A DNA stretch of 64,000 nt from Diprion similis (GCF_021155765.1 NC_060114.1:20380501-20444500); one strand, 5' to 3'. Positions 27,501 through 42,878 are shown, numbered from the stretch's first letter. Program-made: numbers and translations. Notes: generated by a model not told the origin, from the sequence alone.

Positions 27501-29150
27501 TTGAACAATTTTTTTTTTACCCTTAAAGCCAGGACTGGACATCCCACGCGAATGACTATAAGTACTGCGGTGTATACATCAGGGATTGTTAAATAAAAGA
27601 TGTAGGTAATCTGTTTCTGTCTGTTTCTCACCAGAGAGAATAAAAAGTGGGATGAAAAAAAGGAATGTATTTGCGCGAATGAAATCTTCGAGGCACAGTT
27701 ATAATGAGCTTAGGTCTCAACTAATCAATTTTTTGACGTCCGCTGCACGTAACGGCTGTAATTTGGTTAATTATGCTAATTAGTTGAGAAAGCGGCTGAT
27801 GTGAGAACATAATGCGCCACGTTTTGACGTATATGGGAAGAAATGACAAAAGGATCATCAAAATGATACTATTTTTGGTAGGTGCAAAAAAGTACGTTAA
27901 ATATATTGACAATCCTCAGCCGGTTACAGATATTACTCACTTTTTGTGTTTTCTTCTCTTTCACTCACCTTTGACAACGGCGTATTTGTGAGAGTTTCGG
28001 CAGTTAGTTAAAGCTCGTGGAAGCGTGTTAAGGGCATCGCTTGAAAGAAATCCTCAAGCTATAATTATACACGCATGCAATGGGCAATTAAGAGGCGGCA
28101 GGATGTTTTTAGGCACAATTATTAAACACGTACATACTCATACAGGTATACCGTTACACACATGTTTAACCGTGTCCAATTTTCTTAAAAATAGTAGATA
28201 TGTTCTATTTTCAGGATAACAACGTGACTACGTCGATGATCGTGAGTCATTTACTGATCTATTCGAAGTCTGGAAAATAGTGGTGGTAAAAAAAATACTT
28301 GCTTTATAGCTATTGGAAAATAGACGAGACGGTTATATTCGAAGGAATCTGTGAAGTTGGCGAAAGATTATAATCGCCGAGCAATGCTTTGAAGTATTTG
28401 TCACTTTTTATTTATTTTGTCTCTACTCACGTTATACACACCACACATCACTCTAAATCGATTGCAGGTATGTGTTTCATTTATATCTCTTTGTCAGCAG
28501 GACGGCTTTGCAGAATAGATATACTATATTTGAAACGTTAGAAGGTACGTGATGTCACGCTCGTCTACATGCAGTAAACCTAATTTATTCTTCCATGACG
28601 TAGCTCGAAGGTCCCTGAATTTCTTTTTCCTCACTCTGTCTATTTTTTCTTTTTCTTTTGCTTTTGTTATCCTTTCTTTCCTGTACGGCCATGGCTGATC
28701 AATTCGCAGGATTTTATAAGCTGACGGTCCCGAAAGCGATATAAGATTTTATTATGTAAATACATACGAAATTTATATAGGTCGATGTTATAATAAACGG
28801 CATACCGTATTCGATACATATAATTACCGCTGACTGTGTGTAACGTATTACGATTTCAATTTTGGAGCGGTTTCTTTTAAGGACCACTAAACTTATTGAG
28901 GGGCAATCAACTATCGCGCGAGATTAATCTTAAGCCTCAACGAATTGCTTCTCGAGTATTTTTATACCTGTACGCGCATCGCGTTTCTGATATTATAAAG
29001 CTAGTCTGATTTAAATTATCCATATCCGATTTAAATAACAACGAAAAATATAATTACGTGAATGCAATACAGATACGCATACTTGAATGAATGTTTGCGC
29101 TGACCAAGAATATACCCATATATTATAAGTATTATACGGGGTAAGTATCT
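24570..29150. other. Non-coding stretch
   Basis: No conserved gene is visible. The longest frames are low-complexity or mixed on both strands. It includes the G-rich tract at 25331-25370 and T-runs near 24728-24750. Confidence 0.5.
25331..25370. repeat. G-rich tract ending in (G)17
   Basis: Forty bases that are all G except for T residues at two places; the final 17 are uninterrupted G. It could form a G-quadruplex. Confidence 0.85.
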
Positions 29151-29436
29151 ACGGACAGAATGTTCTGTCGTCTGCTATGGCTTAATGCGCATGCCCAGCG
29201 ACCCGAGAGCAGTTGATTGCCAGGGTGACCAATCGTCACGAACGTAACCTCAAAAATTTTGACTGTTGTCACTGGCAGTTGTGGTCAACACCAACAACTG
29301 TTGAAATTTTTAAGGTTACATAGATCGCAACGATACATCTTAATGTGTAACTGTTGGTCGCCCTGACAAAAAACTGCTCTCGAATTTTAGCGCATGGGCA
29401 TCAAATATAGTTGGCGACGGACCATTCTGTCGATAT
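29151..29436. mobile_element. MITE-like inverted-repeat element, copy 1
   Basis: Two diverged arms of about 85 bases face each other. The left arm has ACAGAATG, ATGCGCATGCCC, CGAGAGCAGTT and CAGGGTGACCAA; the right arm carries the reverse complements, including TTGGTCGCCCTGAC, AACTGCTCTCGAATTTTAGC and ACCATTCTGTCG. There is no coding capacity. A second member of the same family lies at 46522-46672. The ends and target duplication are approximate. Confidence 0.7.
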
Positions 29437-32400
29437 ACAATGTACATGTATGGGCCAGTGTACAAAATTTTATCAATCGCAATTTTAGTTGCTTTGCAGC
29501 TGGCGAGTGATGCAGAACGGAGCTATTGCAACGATCAGTTCGTACTGACGACTGGTTTTATTTCGCTGCAGATCTTAATTACTAGCTTTGACGAAACGTA
29601 AATCAGTAAATAGGATTGAAAATTGTCGTAGCGACCTGTTTCCAAAGATCTCTTGTGACGCGGCCGTACAGCACAATGATTTTTTTGGAAAAATTTGATT
29701 ACCCACGTATAGAAATTTCGCATGGAATTTTTTTGGTTTGACGTCTGCTGGATGGCTGCGGACAACAAATCGGACACTCCTTGTACAGCAACCCGCTATC
29801 GTCTGGAATCACTGTATAAGCATCCGTCACACGTTATTTTAGCGTTTAAAATACCTACGTACAACCGGAATAGTGATCTGATGTAACGATGAGCGGGATA
29901 TGTTAGGGTTTTGTCGATTGAAAATAGATGACTAATACCACACGAACGAATTCGAAAGTTTATTCAAGCAAATTTTTGCGGTGAGTCGACCGCGTGTCCG
30001 CGAATCAGATCCGATTCCTCCGAGCGTTCAATAGATTCCTCCTGAACCATAACAAGCCGGAAATAGACCAACGGCATTCCCGAATGGCATATGCCTTACT
30101 AAAAATACACCATTCAGGACTATTTATAGGCTACATTCATGTCCAGTTGCTGCCGGTTTATAGGCCAGCGCGTTTCAAGTCGCGTATATACCTATACCTA
30201 CGTGGAAGATCATAACCCTACTGGTTGACTCGAATCCCGCAGAAGCCAACAGAAACGGCAGCAGCTCGCATCTCATCAGCCCTGGAGGCTTATTGCATCT
30301 GATTGGTACGTATAAGGTTTGGATCTTAATCCCCGGATTGTAATGTGCCCGAATGTAATCGTTCGGAGAAACATTGTAATGCCCTTACATAAGACAGTAG
30401 TGGCTATGCGGGGTCGCCATGTTGAATCCGACTGCTGAAATATGGGGACTTCCATGAATGTTCAAAAGCTGAAATTTCAGCAAACCATGCGCATCAGCTT
30501 CGTCATACTACACATAATCCGAAGCAATTTATTTCGAATCATATCAAAGTGTAGAAACTGTTGAAATCTGTACCCGAATTCGAGCATCTGTTCGATTTTT
30601 GGTTATACAATTTTTTTTTCCTCAAATGTAGTGAGAATTCCATTCTACGAAAATGTAGCTCGGCTAAACGAGGAGTCGAGCCGAATGTGACAGCGTTTAA
30701 TATATGCTCAATAAAGAAAAAAAATACACCGACTCGAAATTATAACGAGCTCGTATATGCGATACGGAGTAAACCTGTTTCGAAAAAATACATACATCGA
30801 ATAACTTAATCTCTAATTTCATTTTTCGTCGAAGAATATAATGTCCCTGTTGATTGAGTCGTTCCAACAAAAGTCAAGACTGAATACTGCGCAACGTGAA
30901 ACAGCTTATGCAACACAAGTTTACCCGATGAAGGCGTATAATGAACATCGGACTTGAATGGTCATCGCGGATATTGAAGTACTTTCCAAGGAATTTTTTG
31001 TTACGTAAAGTTTGATTTACAAGCGCGTTTTATCGATCGATTCAAATTGTCTCGAAATCAATTTTGTCGTGAGTTAGAAAAATCGATTTACAAAATCAAA
31101 CGTGACTGCAGTATTAGGTGTTCTAGCAAGTATCAACTATTATAGGCTGTAAAAAGTAGACTTAGGGTTTGCAGGAGTGGGATCTAGAAAAAAGATCCCC
31201 CTTTAAAGGGGATGCTTAATCTCGTAAGCCAATCCTTAAGTGCCCTAATCCCATTCAGGACCCTTGAACAGTATAGCACATTTGGAAAACGGAGACCGAA
31301 AAAACACTTGGGTGGACTCAAGGACTTATGCGGACGTGTAATAATATATTTCTTCCCTTTTTTCACGGAGATTTCTAATTGCCGAAGGAATCCACGTAGA
31401 AGTGCATTCGAGCAAAAAAACGGGGAAGCATATAAAAAAAAAACTAATAGTAGCAAAAAGTGATACGTTGAATGAATCGCCTTGACTGCGTGGGAACTCA
31501 AGGTGTATATTACGAGCACTGGAATGGTTCAATAAAACAATAGTAATGAGAGATTGTAGCAGACTGGAAGGCGAAATACGACAGACTGTGTGTATAAACT
31601 ACTGAAATGTTGACGGACGACGTAACGCTTGAACGACTGTTAAACGCGAAAACCGTGTCGTTAAAACCACCCAACGTGGGCTGGAGATATGTGGCTAAAT
31701 TGCGATTTGTAACAATGCCAAGTGATTCTTGTGGGGTTTTATATATACAAACGAGACATCTGAAAGAGATTTTAGAACGCAATAATCATTTATATGCTGC
31801 ATTCCAATACTATTTTTACCAATACGAAAGTTTATAAGATTAAACTGCTGCAAGCTCAGGACAACCAGAAGGGAAAGATTTTATTCGATGTGGAAAGTTC
31901 AGAAATGTTTATTTGAATTTTCGTAACAATTATACGACTACAATTCAACTCCGATGTATCGAGATAACGTCCGTAAATCGATTTGACACGTTTCCACGAC
32001 GAGTCGTATAGAACGAATTCCTGGAAGACGTATAATAGATAATGTCAATTAGATTATTAATCGGAAGAAATTTCGAGAAATCGAATTAACGTGCGTGCGG
32101 AAATATCGCGTAGGATAGCCGTGACGTAACACCGCTATGAGAGGGTGAAAATCGGAGGAAAAAAATCAGTAAGAATTAGGTAAAATTCAATAACTGGTTG
32201 CGAACATTGTAGTCTGAATTTTACGCCATTAATCAATTGGCCGAACTGACTATACGTCCTGGTATCAAGACAGGCGCAGGTGTAATAAGATACACATAGG
32301 CAGCGGAACGTGACGTATGTATGTAAATCAGGGACGATCAGATTAAATACGGATACGCTGTCTATGGAAATATACACGGAGTGTCGTCGTTGAGGACTAA

Positions 32401-35400
32401 CTCATCCACCCGCGAGATATCCAAAGCATGTGCGTCTCACACCGTGATTTTTCAGGATATTCACCAGGTATAAACTAAAACTGTGTATCATATTACGCGT
32501 TAATTAATCCACAAAGTGTTACTAAACGGCTACCGATAAGTGTCAAATAGACTCTATCTAGTTAGAAAATAGAAAATTCGACGAATCGAGCGGTGTATAT
32601 TGGTCTGCGGTTTTATGCTGAATCGCATCATACAATCGAATCACGAATTGCTTCAACTAGGTAAAAATTGAAGCGGTGATGCTCGAATTGATACGTTTCC
32701 GGTGCCGGATCGACGTCTTAACGTTCGTCAGGCTCACAATATCTGCACGCTTGGAAGGAGAACGATCATCGTTTCAGAAATAGGAATAGAAGTACACGTG
32801 GATACGTATAGTGTTCAATTGGATTCAGCGCGCGTGTGTTAGGTGCTAAGCAAATGATCATCACTGGGGAATGCCCACTTCATCTCATGTGTAATTAAAA
32901 TCAGCTTAACGCGTTCTCTGAAATTTCAGACATTCACTTTGAATTATGTACATTTTTAGAACTATGAGCCGGATGAAAGATGCTATCGCGTATCAACAGG
33001 TCACCCCATCCAGGATATACAAAAGTGACAGAACTAAGACAGTTGAAAAAACAAATTATCGAGGGAAAAAATAAACCTCCGATACCAACTTTGCGACGTA
33101 ATAGAATTGGGGCTTGGTATCGCGGTGCAGGGTGGGACGCTTTCCGGCGATCGATCGATGACTAAACCTAACCTAATTATCCGGAATAATTCTCGGTAAT
33201 AAGCCACACCGTCATGACTGTGACATCAACCCTCGTGTTAGCTCGAGGGGAAAATTTCATTTACGTTATTATGAACGCGCCTCGAGGTGATGCCTGCAAG
33301 AATGAAGGAAAATTAGAGATTAGCCCTCTTAATTTTGTCTGATTTGAAAGAAAATATACGCGAAGGAACAAGATGGAAAAAATTTCCACGTGTCGAGGGG
33401 CTCGCCTGATATACAGTAAACGCGGAATGATGAGGCTAGCCACGCACTCACCTCGAAATGCCAAAGGTTCAAGTCTTTATGAGTTCCCGTTCCACGAATA
33501 CGAGCCACGTCCGCAAGCACTTCCCTCGTGGGGTTGATGTTACGTCATCTTCATTCATGTTTCTCACTTCCAGCTGGGTCATCAGAGTCGATATATGACC
33601 CAGTTTTGCTCGTGCGACAATTCGTTTCAAATATAATGTGTGGGTGGGGTTGGAAACACGGGATCTCTTTCTTAAGAATCAACTCATACACAAACGCGAT
33701 AGCATAAAAATCCCGCCTAAATTCAAACTCTGCTTCAAATCCAAAATGGCCCCCGTTGACTCGCTTGCGATTTTATCTTTGCTCTCAAATAATGTCTACC
33801 GTTGATCAGCTGTCGAGGACTACTTCAGACTGAACATAGCGGCGGCAAGAATCATTTGATTGACATTTCACCCCTGAAGAAAGCACGAGACCTGAGAATG
33901 CAGTTGCCGAAATGGCTCACTTTTAGATTTCAGACAGTAATTACAACTGTGTGATTAGTACATGAAACAATACACGCCCTTGACAAATTACGGAAGTTTT
34001 CTTAGTGTGGGATTCAGGCCGAGATTATACAGATTGTGCTGGTAAGTATTTCGCGATAATTGCGATACTTAGAAGAGAGTTTTCGCATCATGGTTTGTCG
34101 ACTAAGTTGCTTTGTGGGTATGTAATAAGCGAGCAGGTACAGATAATTGTAGAATAATGGATGCATAGTCCCGCGTATTCAGGAAAGAAAATGTCCACAA
34201 AATTGTTACGTCGCCGTCGACTTTGTGTGGGCATAATGCGCCTGTTCTCAATTCACACGACATTATGTTCCAACTTTAACTAAGCGTATTTAGTTCCTTA
34301 AGCACTTAGAGATGACAATAATTATCTTCATTTTCGTTTATAACAATCGCGTGTGTTTGTTCAGTGTCTTTTTTCAGTGAGTCATGGCTTACAGTAGCAC
34401 CTGTTTTTCGGTGGGCTGGTACTGAGAACAGTTCGTTGTATACGCGATACGGTAAACTTAATCGGAATGTTTTAACTCCCGTAGCTCCTTCAATTGACTG
34501 TCCGAGAAAAATTCCACCCTTCAGATATAACATTATAAACTTTTAAATATTGGGAATGTTAAGCGATCGCGGATAAACGCAATATATTGGATCGCTGTAC
34601 ACTGTATACATTATTATTATTAATAACATAGACAAAATCGAACCACGGCGGGGATCTTTAGCGATGCATCATCATTTCAGTTGAGGTACCATTCAACTTT
34701 CCAGCTAATTCCACTGCCGCAGTTATAGGTATGTAGGTACAAGATACGTTAGCGAGTGTCACGCAATCCACGGTAGATATAGAATCGATTTCGCAGAATA
34801 TACCAGTAACTGGTTGTATTTTTCCAAGAAATATCATGACTTAAAATCTGGAATTTATCGAATTTTTAAAAAAAGGCGACGTGTTCTCAGTGTTATTCGG
34901 TTCTCGAATCGTTGCCCCCATTCTGAGCAGACTTTGATGGTATCAATTTTGTGAACCGCTTTATCGGCTGCGAACGGGTTTTTGGAACATGCCAGAATTC
35001 GGTAATTGGTCTAAATATCGCTGTCTCCATCAGAGTCAGATCGAGTTTTCGACGCGCCAGAGTTAACTGACATTAATTTGTCCCAATAATTATAACGAGT
35101 GACTTCTGACCCGTGAAATACAGGATTCGGAACGATGACCGCTGCGCGCGCATACTGCAGGTGGACGATTACAAGACTGACAGAATTGCGCATGCATGAG
35201 AAAGTGTACCTACATAGATTATACACGATATTTTCCTACCTTTAGTGAAAGTTTCTCTTTTCTCCAATTGGGAAATGAATGATTAAATAAATATACTATG
35301 TAACTGGCTCAACGAGCAGGAGAATAAAGAGAGAATCCGAGTTGTCGGAAAAGTTGGGAAAGTTCGTCCGAACATCGCTGCAAAGTCTATACAGACGATC

Positions 35401-38400
35401 GAATCGACGAACTCGGGGAAGCCCCGTAGGTACTGCATAAGCTGTCATTTTTGAAGCTGCGCATTTCCGGTTCCGCGCAACGCGCTGCCACAAGTAGGTA
35501 TCGCCGGATTTCAGAACACATCGATAATTGTCCAGCACAATGAAACCGCATGGCGGTACGAAAGCCTGATTATCGATCGTCAAGGAGATCGAGCGACTTG
35601 ATCGCATTGACCAACCCGGACGTGGTGTACCTGCAAACATACTCTAGTACGCAGATATCCGCCGTGTAATATTATGCGTACCTTTCCAACATATATTATT
35701 ATACCTAACCGCGTCGCGATTTACGCGGAATTCTATGAATACCATTTTGCACATCCATTCGTAGGCACACACACACACACACGTTGATAATTACACATAT
35801 ATAATCCTACGCCTGGTTATACTGTGATACGAATTGACGCTCGGACTCTTCCGACTCGGAGCGAAAGCACGCGCGCCGTCTCTATATCCTTACTTCATGG
35901 AATTCGACATTTTTGGGTCAAGTACCCTAAGGTTCGATATTGTACCACGCAGTCGGATATTTAGTCTCACCTGGAACCGCGCGCAGGTGTTGCATATTCG
36001 ACAGAATAGAAATTCCAAATATGCATTTATCCATTCTCTCTGTCTCTGTCTTTCTCTTTTGTTTTCTTCTCCTTTTGTTTCACCTATAAGGTATATCCCG
36101 TAATGCACACACAAAGGTAAAATTTCAACCGCCTGACAGGTAACACAACAGCTCACAAGCTCAGTATACCTATAATGACACGCGTGCATTGTACCTACAT
36201 ACAAGACAGGCTCTGTACGTGTGTAGGTGTAAGAATATTATGTTAATTTTCATATTTTTTTATTCAATTGTAGCCGATGTGAAGAATTATTCATAAATTT
36301 GATGTCTATATGCGTATTTTCTCAAGTCATCCATCGCATATGAAACTTGTCAGCAACGCCACGTTCATTTTTCACTTAAAAAACCTTATCGCCCTTGATA
36401 TCGTCTACAGAATATCGATAATTTCGCTCGATAAAACAGTCGGTAGGTACTTTCGTGATCTCAGCTTACCATGATTCCATGCTATATATTGTTTTCGCGG
36501 GAACACGAAACGTCCTAGTTTACTTCTGGTGGTTGACAATGATCTGATACAGGTATATAGATGTTCCATGCGTAAGTACGGAGAAAGGAGTGAAATTTTG
36601 ACGTAGGTACGCATGACCGCTATCGTCGAAAATAATGTCGAATCACATAATTGTATGAAATTCTGCGAATTACCAGAGTACAACAATGCTATGCACGTAT
36701 ATTCATCAGGTTTCAAAGAAATCTCGCATACCTATGTGCGACAATTATTGCAGACACGAATCCAGGAAAGTTGGCAAAGAGACCGAGTTCAAGAAGGTTT
36801 CTGGTGCCGTTTAAAGCGTTAAACGTTGTATGAAAAATGATTCACCGTGCAGATTCAGTTTTACCATACACACATTAATTATAATTTCGACGCGTGACTC
36901 CGGCGCACACAAACACACGGGAAGCTCTGTGGGGGGTGTCGGAATTGGGGGAATCGAATCGCGGAGTCCTTAGCAAGAACGAGCGAACGAGTTCTCCGAA
37001 TTGGTGAATTTACGATCCGATTCTGCGCGTTCGCAGCTCTGTATTAGGTATAAGTATCAATCATGGAAGGAGCTACGTGTAGTTTGATAAACGATGAGTC
37101 AGCCCTGCAGGACTCGCCGTTACAGGCGTAGGTATGATACGTGAGTATGATGTGCATATCGTATACCTACCTCTACCCGCCATAGTTAGCGACACTCAAA
37201 CGGTTACTCATCTAATTGAGGGCCGCACGCCACTGCGGCAATTTTTCTACTACGTTCCATTCCCATTCCTCGACTCGGTTTTCGTTTCATTTTTTCCATC
37301 TTCTAATTATTTTTAAATTTTTTATTTTGGAAAATTGGTATCGTTGAAATAATGCTTTAAATATTGTTGGAATCACGCGAAAATTTGGTACTACAGTAAG
37401 TGTGATTATAGTTGTCAATGCTACATTTTTTGGTTAATCTAGCGTTGAATCTGTTCGTTTAGTTTACTACATTTTTTCATACCAACGCGACACTAACAGT
37501 GAAATCAATTTATTTCTCGACCAGCTTGAAATTATCGCAATAGCTGGAATTGGAACATTTAGTAGGAGTAATCATAACCTAAAAATTAATAACACATACT
37601 AGATTTTCTGTTTACAGCTATAACCCTACCCACAATTGCATTCTTCGATCACGGTAAAGCAATTGAAATAGTCTGCCAAGAGTCGGACCGTACAGTAACC
37701 ACAACTGAAAATTTTTCTCTACACTGCTGGAACCAATCACAGGGTTTCGTTACATGATCTTCTATGGTATAACAATGAAATCCTGACACATCCCGTCATT
37801 TACCTCCGACTATAATAATTGCGTCATCATCCAGCTTCGTCACTCCGCAGTTCAATAATTATCGCTCCAAAAAAAAAAACAAAGAGGGAGAAGAAAATGC
37901 AGACGATTCTTCTCACGGGCCGAAACGGAACAGTCCGTCAAACAGCGCTGTCGTTGATGATTACACGACTACATACGTCCGATATTGTTAACATTGTTTT
38001 TTATTTTCCACGATGACGTGACGGCGCGCGATCATGGACGGAATGAGTTGGATTAGGACCGTTAATTATACTCACTTATGCGCACACGGCATAGCCGCCG
38101 TTCCTGTCGAGGTGAAACATGGACCAGCAGGTGTTGGCCCCAGGGAAGCGAATTATACGAGATGATATCAGGCACCGCGCTGCTGCTACGAGCTGGGATT
38201 TCCCCCGATACCTTCGCTGTACAGACACGACGATCACAGCTGGATGTTAACACAAAAATGATTTCACAGTATGTGATCCTGATTCCTGTAAAGTGTTGCT
38301 GCATTCACCGAGCAGGCCGCACGAATCTTCACGCGCCAAAGATTTCAGATGACATTTGGACGTCCTTCGATGACCCGAAATCACTTGGTTTTCAATATTT

Positions 38401-41400
38401 TCACAGCCTAAAATTATCGTATTTACAGATGATCGTTGTATAGAAATTTCAAATTTGTGCCGAACTTGAGAATTGGGAAAAATTTTGGAATCTTCATCAT
38501 ACAATATAAGCTATGGGATAGACGTGACTATGAAACAGCTTAAAGATTGAGCCTGTTTCGTGCCCCGGCCGTCGGTGGCGCTGTGCTCTAATTCTCTACT
38601 GCCAACTTAACCTCTTGATCCAAAAAATTATATCCGTTTCAGAACCACTGTGGTCATGTGTACATTATACGTATGATACTTCACAAAGGTGAATCTACAC
38701 ATATATACATTGTAGAGTGTACAAAGTATTTCTATGTGCGGCGTCCATGCCGCATGCTTGCACGATTAATAAGAGATGCTCAGCCTGGCAGGAACCGGAT
38801 TTGCTTGCTTTGATAAGTGACTTGCACCACGCGTACGGTGAACGATTATAGGCATACCTATACATCGTACGACATGAGTATAGCTATAATTGTAAGCCTG
38901 TTACCGAAGCAAGAGTTAATGTAAAAGATCGTTACGAGATTATAGTTCTGACAAAGGTTTTCTTACAAGGCGATTGGAACCTTATGCATGATACAAATGA
39001 TATTTTCTCAAACCGATGGGGAGGCAACCGTATAACGTATGTCAGATTGTATAAATTATAAAACCTTGTGTCGTAATCTGTGGTAACCATTAAACACTAG
39101 TTCACGCAATAAGTTCCACCATATAATATAAATCCGCGATGCTTTGACGTAATCGAAATTTATTGTCGAAACTTACCAATGTCGTTGAAGTATGTGATTG
39201 AAAGTAAACAATTAGCGTGAAACTTTATGAGAACAGAAAGAATGTAACCAGATGAACAAAATTACGAAAATTTGTGGGAAAAATTTGGAAAAAATTTAAG
39301 AGAATTATTGAAAAGAAAGAATATACATGTATACATATAACAACAGCCTGGACCTTAGACAGAAATCAAGTGTAGTTATATGTATGTAATAGATGCAAGC
39401 TTGATTATGTATGTAGATATTATACCTGCATACAATCTAGCGTTGGAATTTCGTACGGCTGGAGTATGTATCTCCAGGATAGGAATTCCGTTCCATCGAT
39501 TCCAGTTTCAAAAGTATGTTCATTTCGAATAGCTTGAAAAAATTAGCATCGGTGTGTTATACCTATATGTATACACCTGTACTTATATAAATTCGTGTAT
39601 AAGGTATATCGTTACAAGCTAGGTGCCATACGGTTAACCATGCCGTTTTTTTCCTCTTTTACTTTCTTTCTTTACTTCTTTCTTTTATGGGGAATACTGT
39701 GTTTCGTTAAATGCTAATTCTGTATACAACTCTATACGACAGGGACAATATTTCACTGGTACATGTGTATGTATATAACGCACATGGGTATTATATACCT
39801 GTATACACATATAGCTACAACTCGTTAACTATTTCCAAACGCGCCAACTGCACAGCGTGATGAGCAAGTTATTTTGATATATTTTTTTTATGTCAATATT
39901 ATAACCTGAACAAAAATTTGACAAGAATACAATACTAATATGGTATTGATGAGTCTACAATGGAATAGAATGAAATCAATAATTATACAAAATTCGGGAC
40001 AATTTACCGAGAGAATATTTGTACTAAACGGTTATAATTAAAAACGTGATAATTTCAATCCTCTTGTCATCTCGATCAGTTTCCATGATTTGAAACATAG
40101 AAGAAGGAAACAACAATGAGTGGATTCTCAATCCAAAAATGTTTGTGCATGGGTGTTTATAAAAGACGTGTCTATGTTGTGAAAAAGACGCAAAGGCCGA
40201 GACCGGTAGGCATGTAAATAATTCGAGGAGTCGATTGTGATCCGCGTGTTGCCTGACTGAGCGCCTAGAATATACTGCGGCCGGAATGGAGAGATCAGAT
40301 TTTGCGACGATGACGTACGGATACTTTTGTGCCGCATCCACGTTATTTACAGTTACACATAGGCATGTATGTACGCGTGTATAGGCCGAGTCTCGCTGCG
40401 GCGTGACGTCACACTCAATAATAAAGATCTATTTTGAGTGAGGCCGTCGATTCGGCGTCCATACTGCAGGCTTTCTCTTTCTCGCATATATTTCCGCGCG
40501 TACTTCTCTTTCCGCGCCTATTATGTGAATGAGACTGGCCGTCTATTTACTTCCAGCGTTTACTCCGTTGATCGACCGGTTATTTCGCCTTTTGGTGCAC
40601 TCTTTTCGATGTCCGCTCAATCACGAGGTATTTTTCGTGTCGACTGCCTTCCTTGTCAGGTAAGTGATGTCGAAAATAGAGAGGTTAGTCGATCAGATCT
40701 TCGTTAACGAAGATTCGACTTTACGGCATGGATACACATTTTTCAGTACTTTTGATCGCGGTTTTAGGTAATGAGGTACTCCTACCCTTACCGACCGAGC
40801 AAGCTCACCCTTTTTCTTCCTATATTAAATAAACAAACGAACGGAAAGGGTTCAAGTTTCGACGGTGCATCGCTCTTTTGTCGCGGAATTCAGGAAAGCT
40901 ACTCATATCGCGAAAAACGTCAAAAAAATGTACGGTTTTTTATGAACATAACCCTAAAGTCGGTAATGGTAAGAGTACTACATGACCTTAACCCGTTGTG
41001 TTTTAACCGCGTGCGATACGACAATCTTATATTAAAAAATCTGATATTTTTCATGAAACAAATTTCTAAATGATTATATCCTACATCTTACAATTTTCCT
41101 CAAATCCATGTCTTAGAAATTGCAATGTATACAATATGTTTCACTTATTACAGCAGACTTAATTTTCAAGTGAACTTGTGAATATTTGATCAACGTTTTT
41201 GCATCTATTTGAGTCATCACGATTTATTCATCCTTTTTACTCGATTAAAATTGTACGTATTATTAGGCTCTCAATTTATTTAAAAAAAAACCTACACTAT
41301 AATGCAGAAATTCAGTCGTAGATGAGAAATTGTAGAATAATTTTTGATTTCGAAGAAATAACATTTTCTACACCGAAAACTTCGCAATAATTATGTTATT

Positions 41401-42566
41401 TTCTCTTATATAGATTCGTAATATGGAAATTGTTATCTGGGTTCGAACATTGTTAAAACATAATTAGTATACGTATCATATCTAGAACATAAGTATAGTA
41501 TATACATATACGCTTTACACCCAGAATAGTAAAAATTAGTTGTAAACATTGTTGAATCTTATAATGTAAGAAAAATGAAAAATTACGAAATAAACGCATA
41601 TGTAATTATTATTCTGTACTTACAATAAAACACACATAACTTATACAAAAAGCATAACATACAATGAACCAAACAAAAACAATCAAGTAACATGGGATAA
41701 GAATGCAGTGCTCACGTAATGACAGCGGGCGACTCCAACATTGAAAAACGTTTGAATATACTGAGCTGTCGATTTCAGTATTGTCATTGGTTTCCTTGTT
41801 GTCTAATATAACGCATATAAAGAACTCAAACACCTCATCTCGATGCTCAAAAACATCAAAAAGGCAAATGTGATTCATGACAAGTGCAGTCCAATATGAC
41901 CAGAAACTTCCGCTTTATGCGCCTCGATGAGTGTATTTGTCAAAAATGAATAAATTTGATTTTGTTTGCGTGAGAGAAAAATCTGTATTTTTTATTTCAT
42001 CACATCCCATACAGTGACGAAAAGTTTTCAGTATTTCATGTATGTGCTTCTTGATTGAATTTAGCGAACCCTTATAATTATAACACGATGACAATATTCT
42101 AATACAACGTAATATAAATGTAAATAATTTATGATAAATAGAAACGCAGCCAGCTGCAAACAGTATGGGAAGACATGCATTACCCACACAATCTAATCTG
42201 GAGTAGCACTGCAGGAATTCGCGACAATATGATATAGCGTTTAACGAATTTCTACAGCTTTCTGCTTTGGTAAATTGATGACGTAATGAATTCACAACGA
42301 TATCGCGTATAAATTAATACAATGAAAATAACAGTGACACGTTGAATTCGATGATATTTCAGCACAGATACTCATACGACAAATTAAAGTGGCTATCAAT
42401 TTGAAGGAGTCAAAGTTTCATCAGAAAGGAACAATTCAGTCAATGACGCGCTGCAGATAGATTACGTCAGTAATATTTATGGCACAAAACGGTGACACGG
42501 AGCGAAAAGTGACAAAATAAACGAAGAAAAAAGCTGATTCCACGACATCACTTCTGCTCCGAACAG
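29437..42566. other. Long non-coding stretch
   Basis: I find no exon with family features over about 13 kb. Contents include a palindrome ATCCCCCTTTAAAGGGGAT near 31194, a (CA)n run at 35765-35782, and many short TATATA/GTATAC-rich patches between 38690 and 39800. Open frames are short and unconserved in style. It may be intergenic or part of a large intron or regulatory domain. Confidence 0.5.
35765..35782. repeat. (CA)9 microsatellite
   Basis: A perfect dinucleotide run is visible directly. Confidence 0.85.
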
Positions 42567-42878
42567 GACCAAGCCTGGTATTCGAACTTCGATGGATCAA
42601 TTCGTCGCTCTACCATCGAACGATCCAATTTGACGGTTTCAAAAGCGATCGTTTACTTGCACGATGATTTGCCGGATCTTCTTGGAGGACATCCGGAGGC
42701 CAATGAGCAGCTTTCGAAGGATGAGTCCGAGTCGCTGTCCGACCAACAATCCGAACAGTCGCACGACGAGGCAGACGACACGTCGTCTGAAATGAAAACA
42801 AACGGCGTTCAAGACAATACTCGACGAAGGGAGAAAGACAGAGAGAGAAGTGAAATCTTCGGACACCGCGTTCGAATG
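42567..42878 (+). CDS. Possible acidic internal exon, unknown protein
   Basis: The plus frame is open from 42513 to 42989. A plausible acceptor (CTGCTCCGAACAG) and donor (CGAATG/GTATTC) bound 312 bases, exactly 104 codons. The predicted text runs from DQAWYSNFDG through HDDLPDLLGGHPEANEQLSK to SEQSHDEADDTSSE, so it is rich in Asp, Glu, Ser and Gln, followed by a basic RRREKDRERSE part. No ATG occurs before 42792, so it would have to be an internal exon. No partner exons were found. The GC-rich surroundings and two CCAAT boxes at about 42940-42995 also fit a promoter. This is a weak call. Confidence 0.25.

Noticed and set aside
31193..31211. Palindrome ATCCCCCTTTAAAGGGGAT as a regulatory site
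   Set aside because: Perfect but isolated, with no associated gene or repeat copies in the window.
42565..42625. tRNA-like text on the minus strand (GGTAGAGCGAC ... GTTCGAATACC)
   Set aside because: The spacing between the A-box-like and B-box-like parts is too short for a cloverleaf, and no acceptor stem pairs. It may be a chance match or a decayed tRNA-derived piece.
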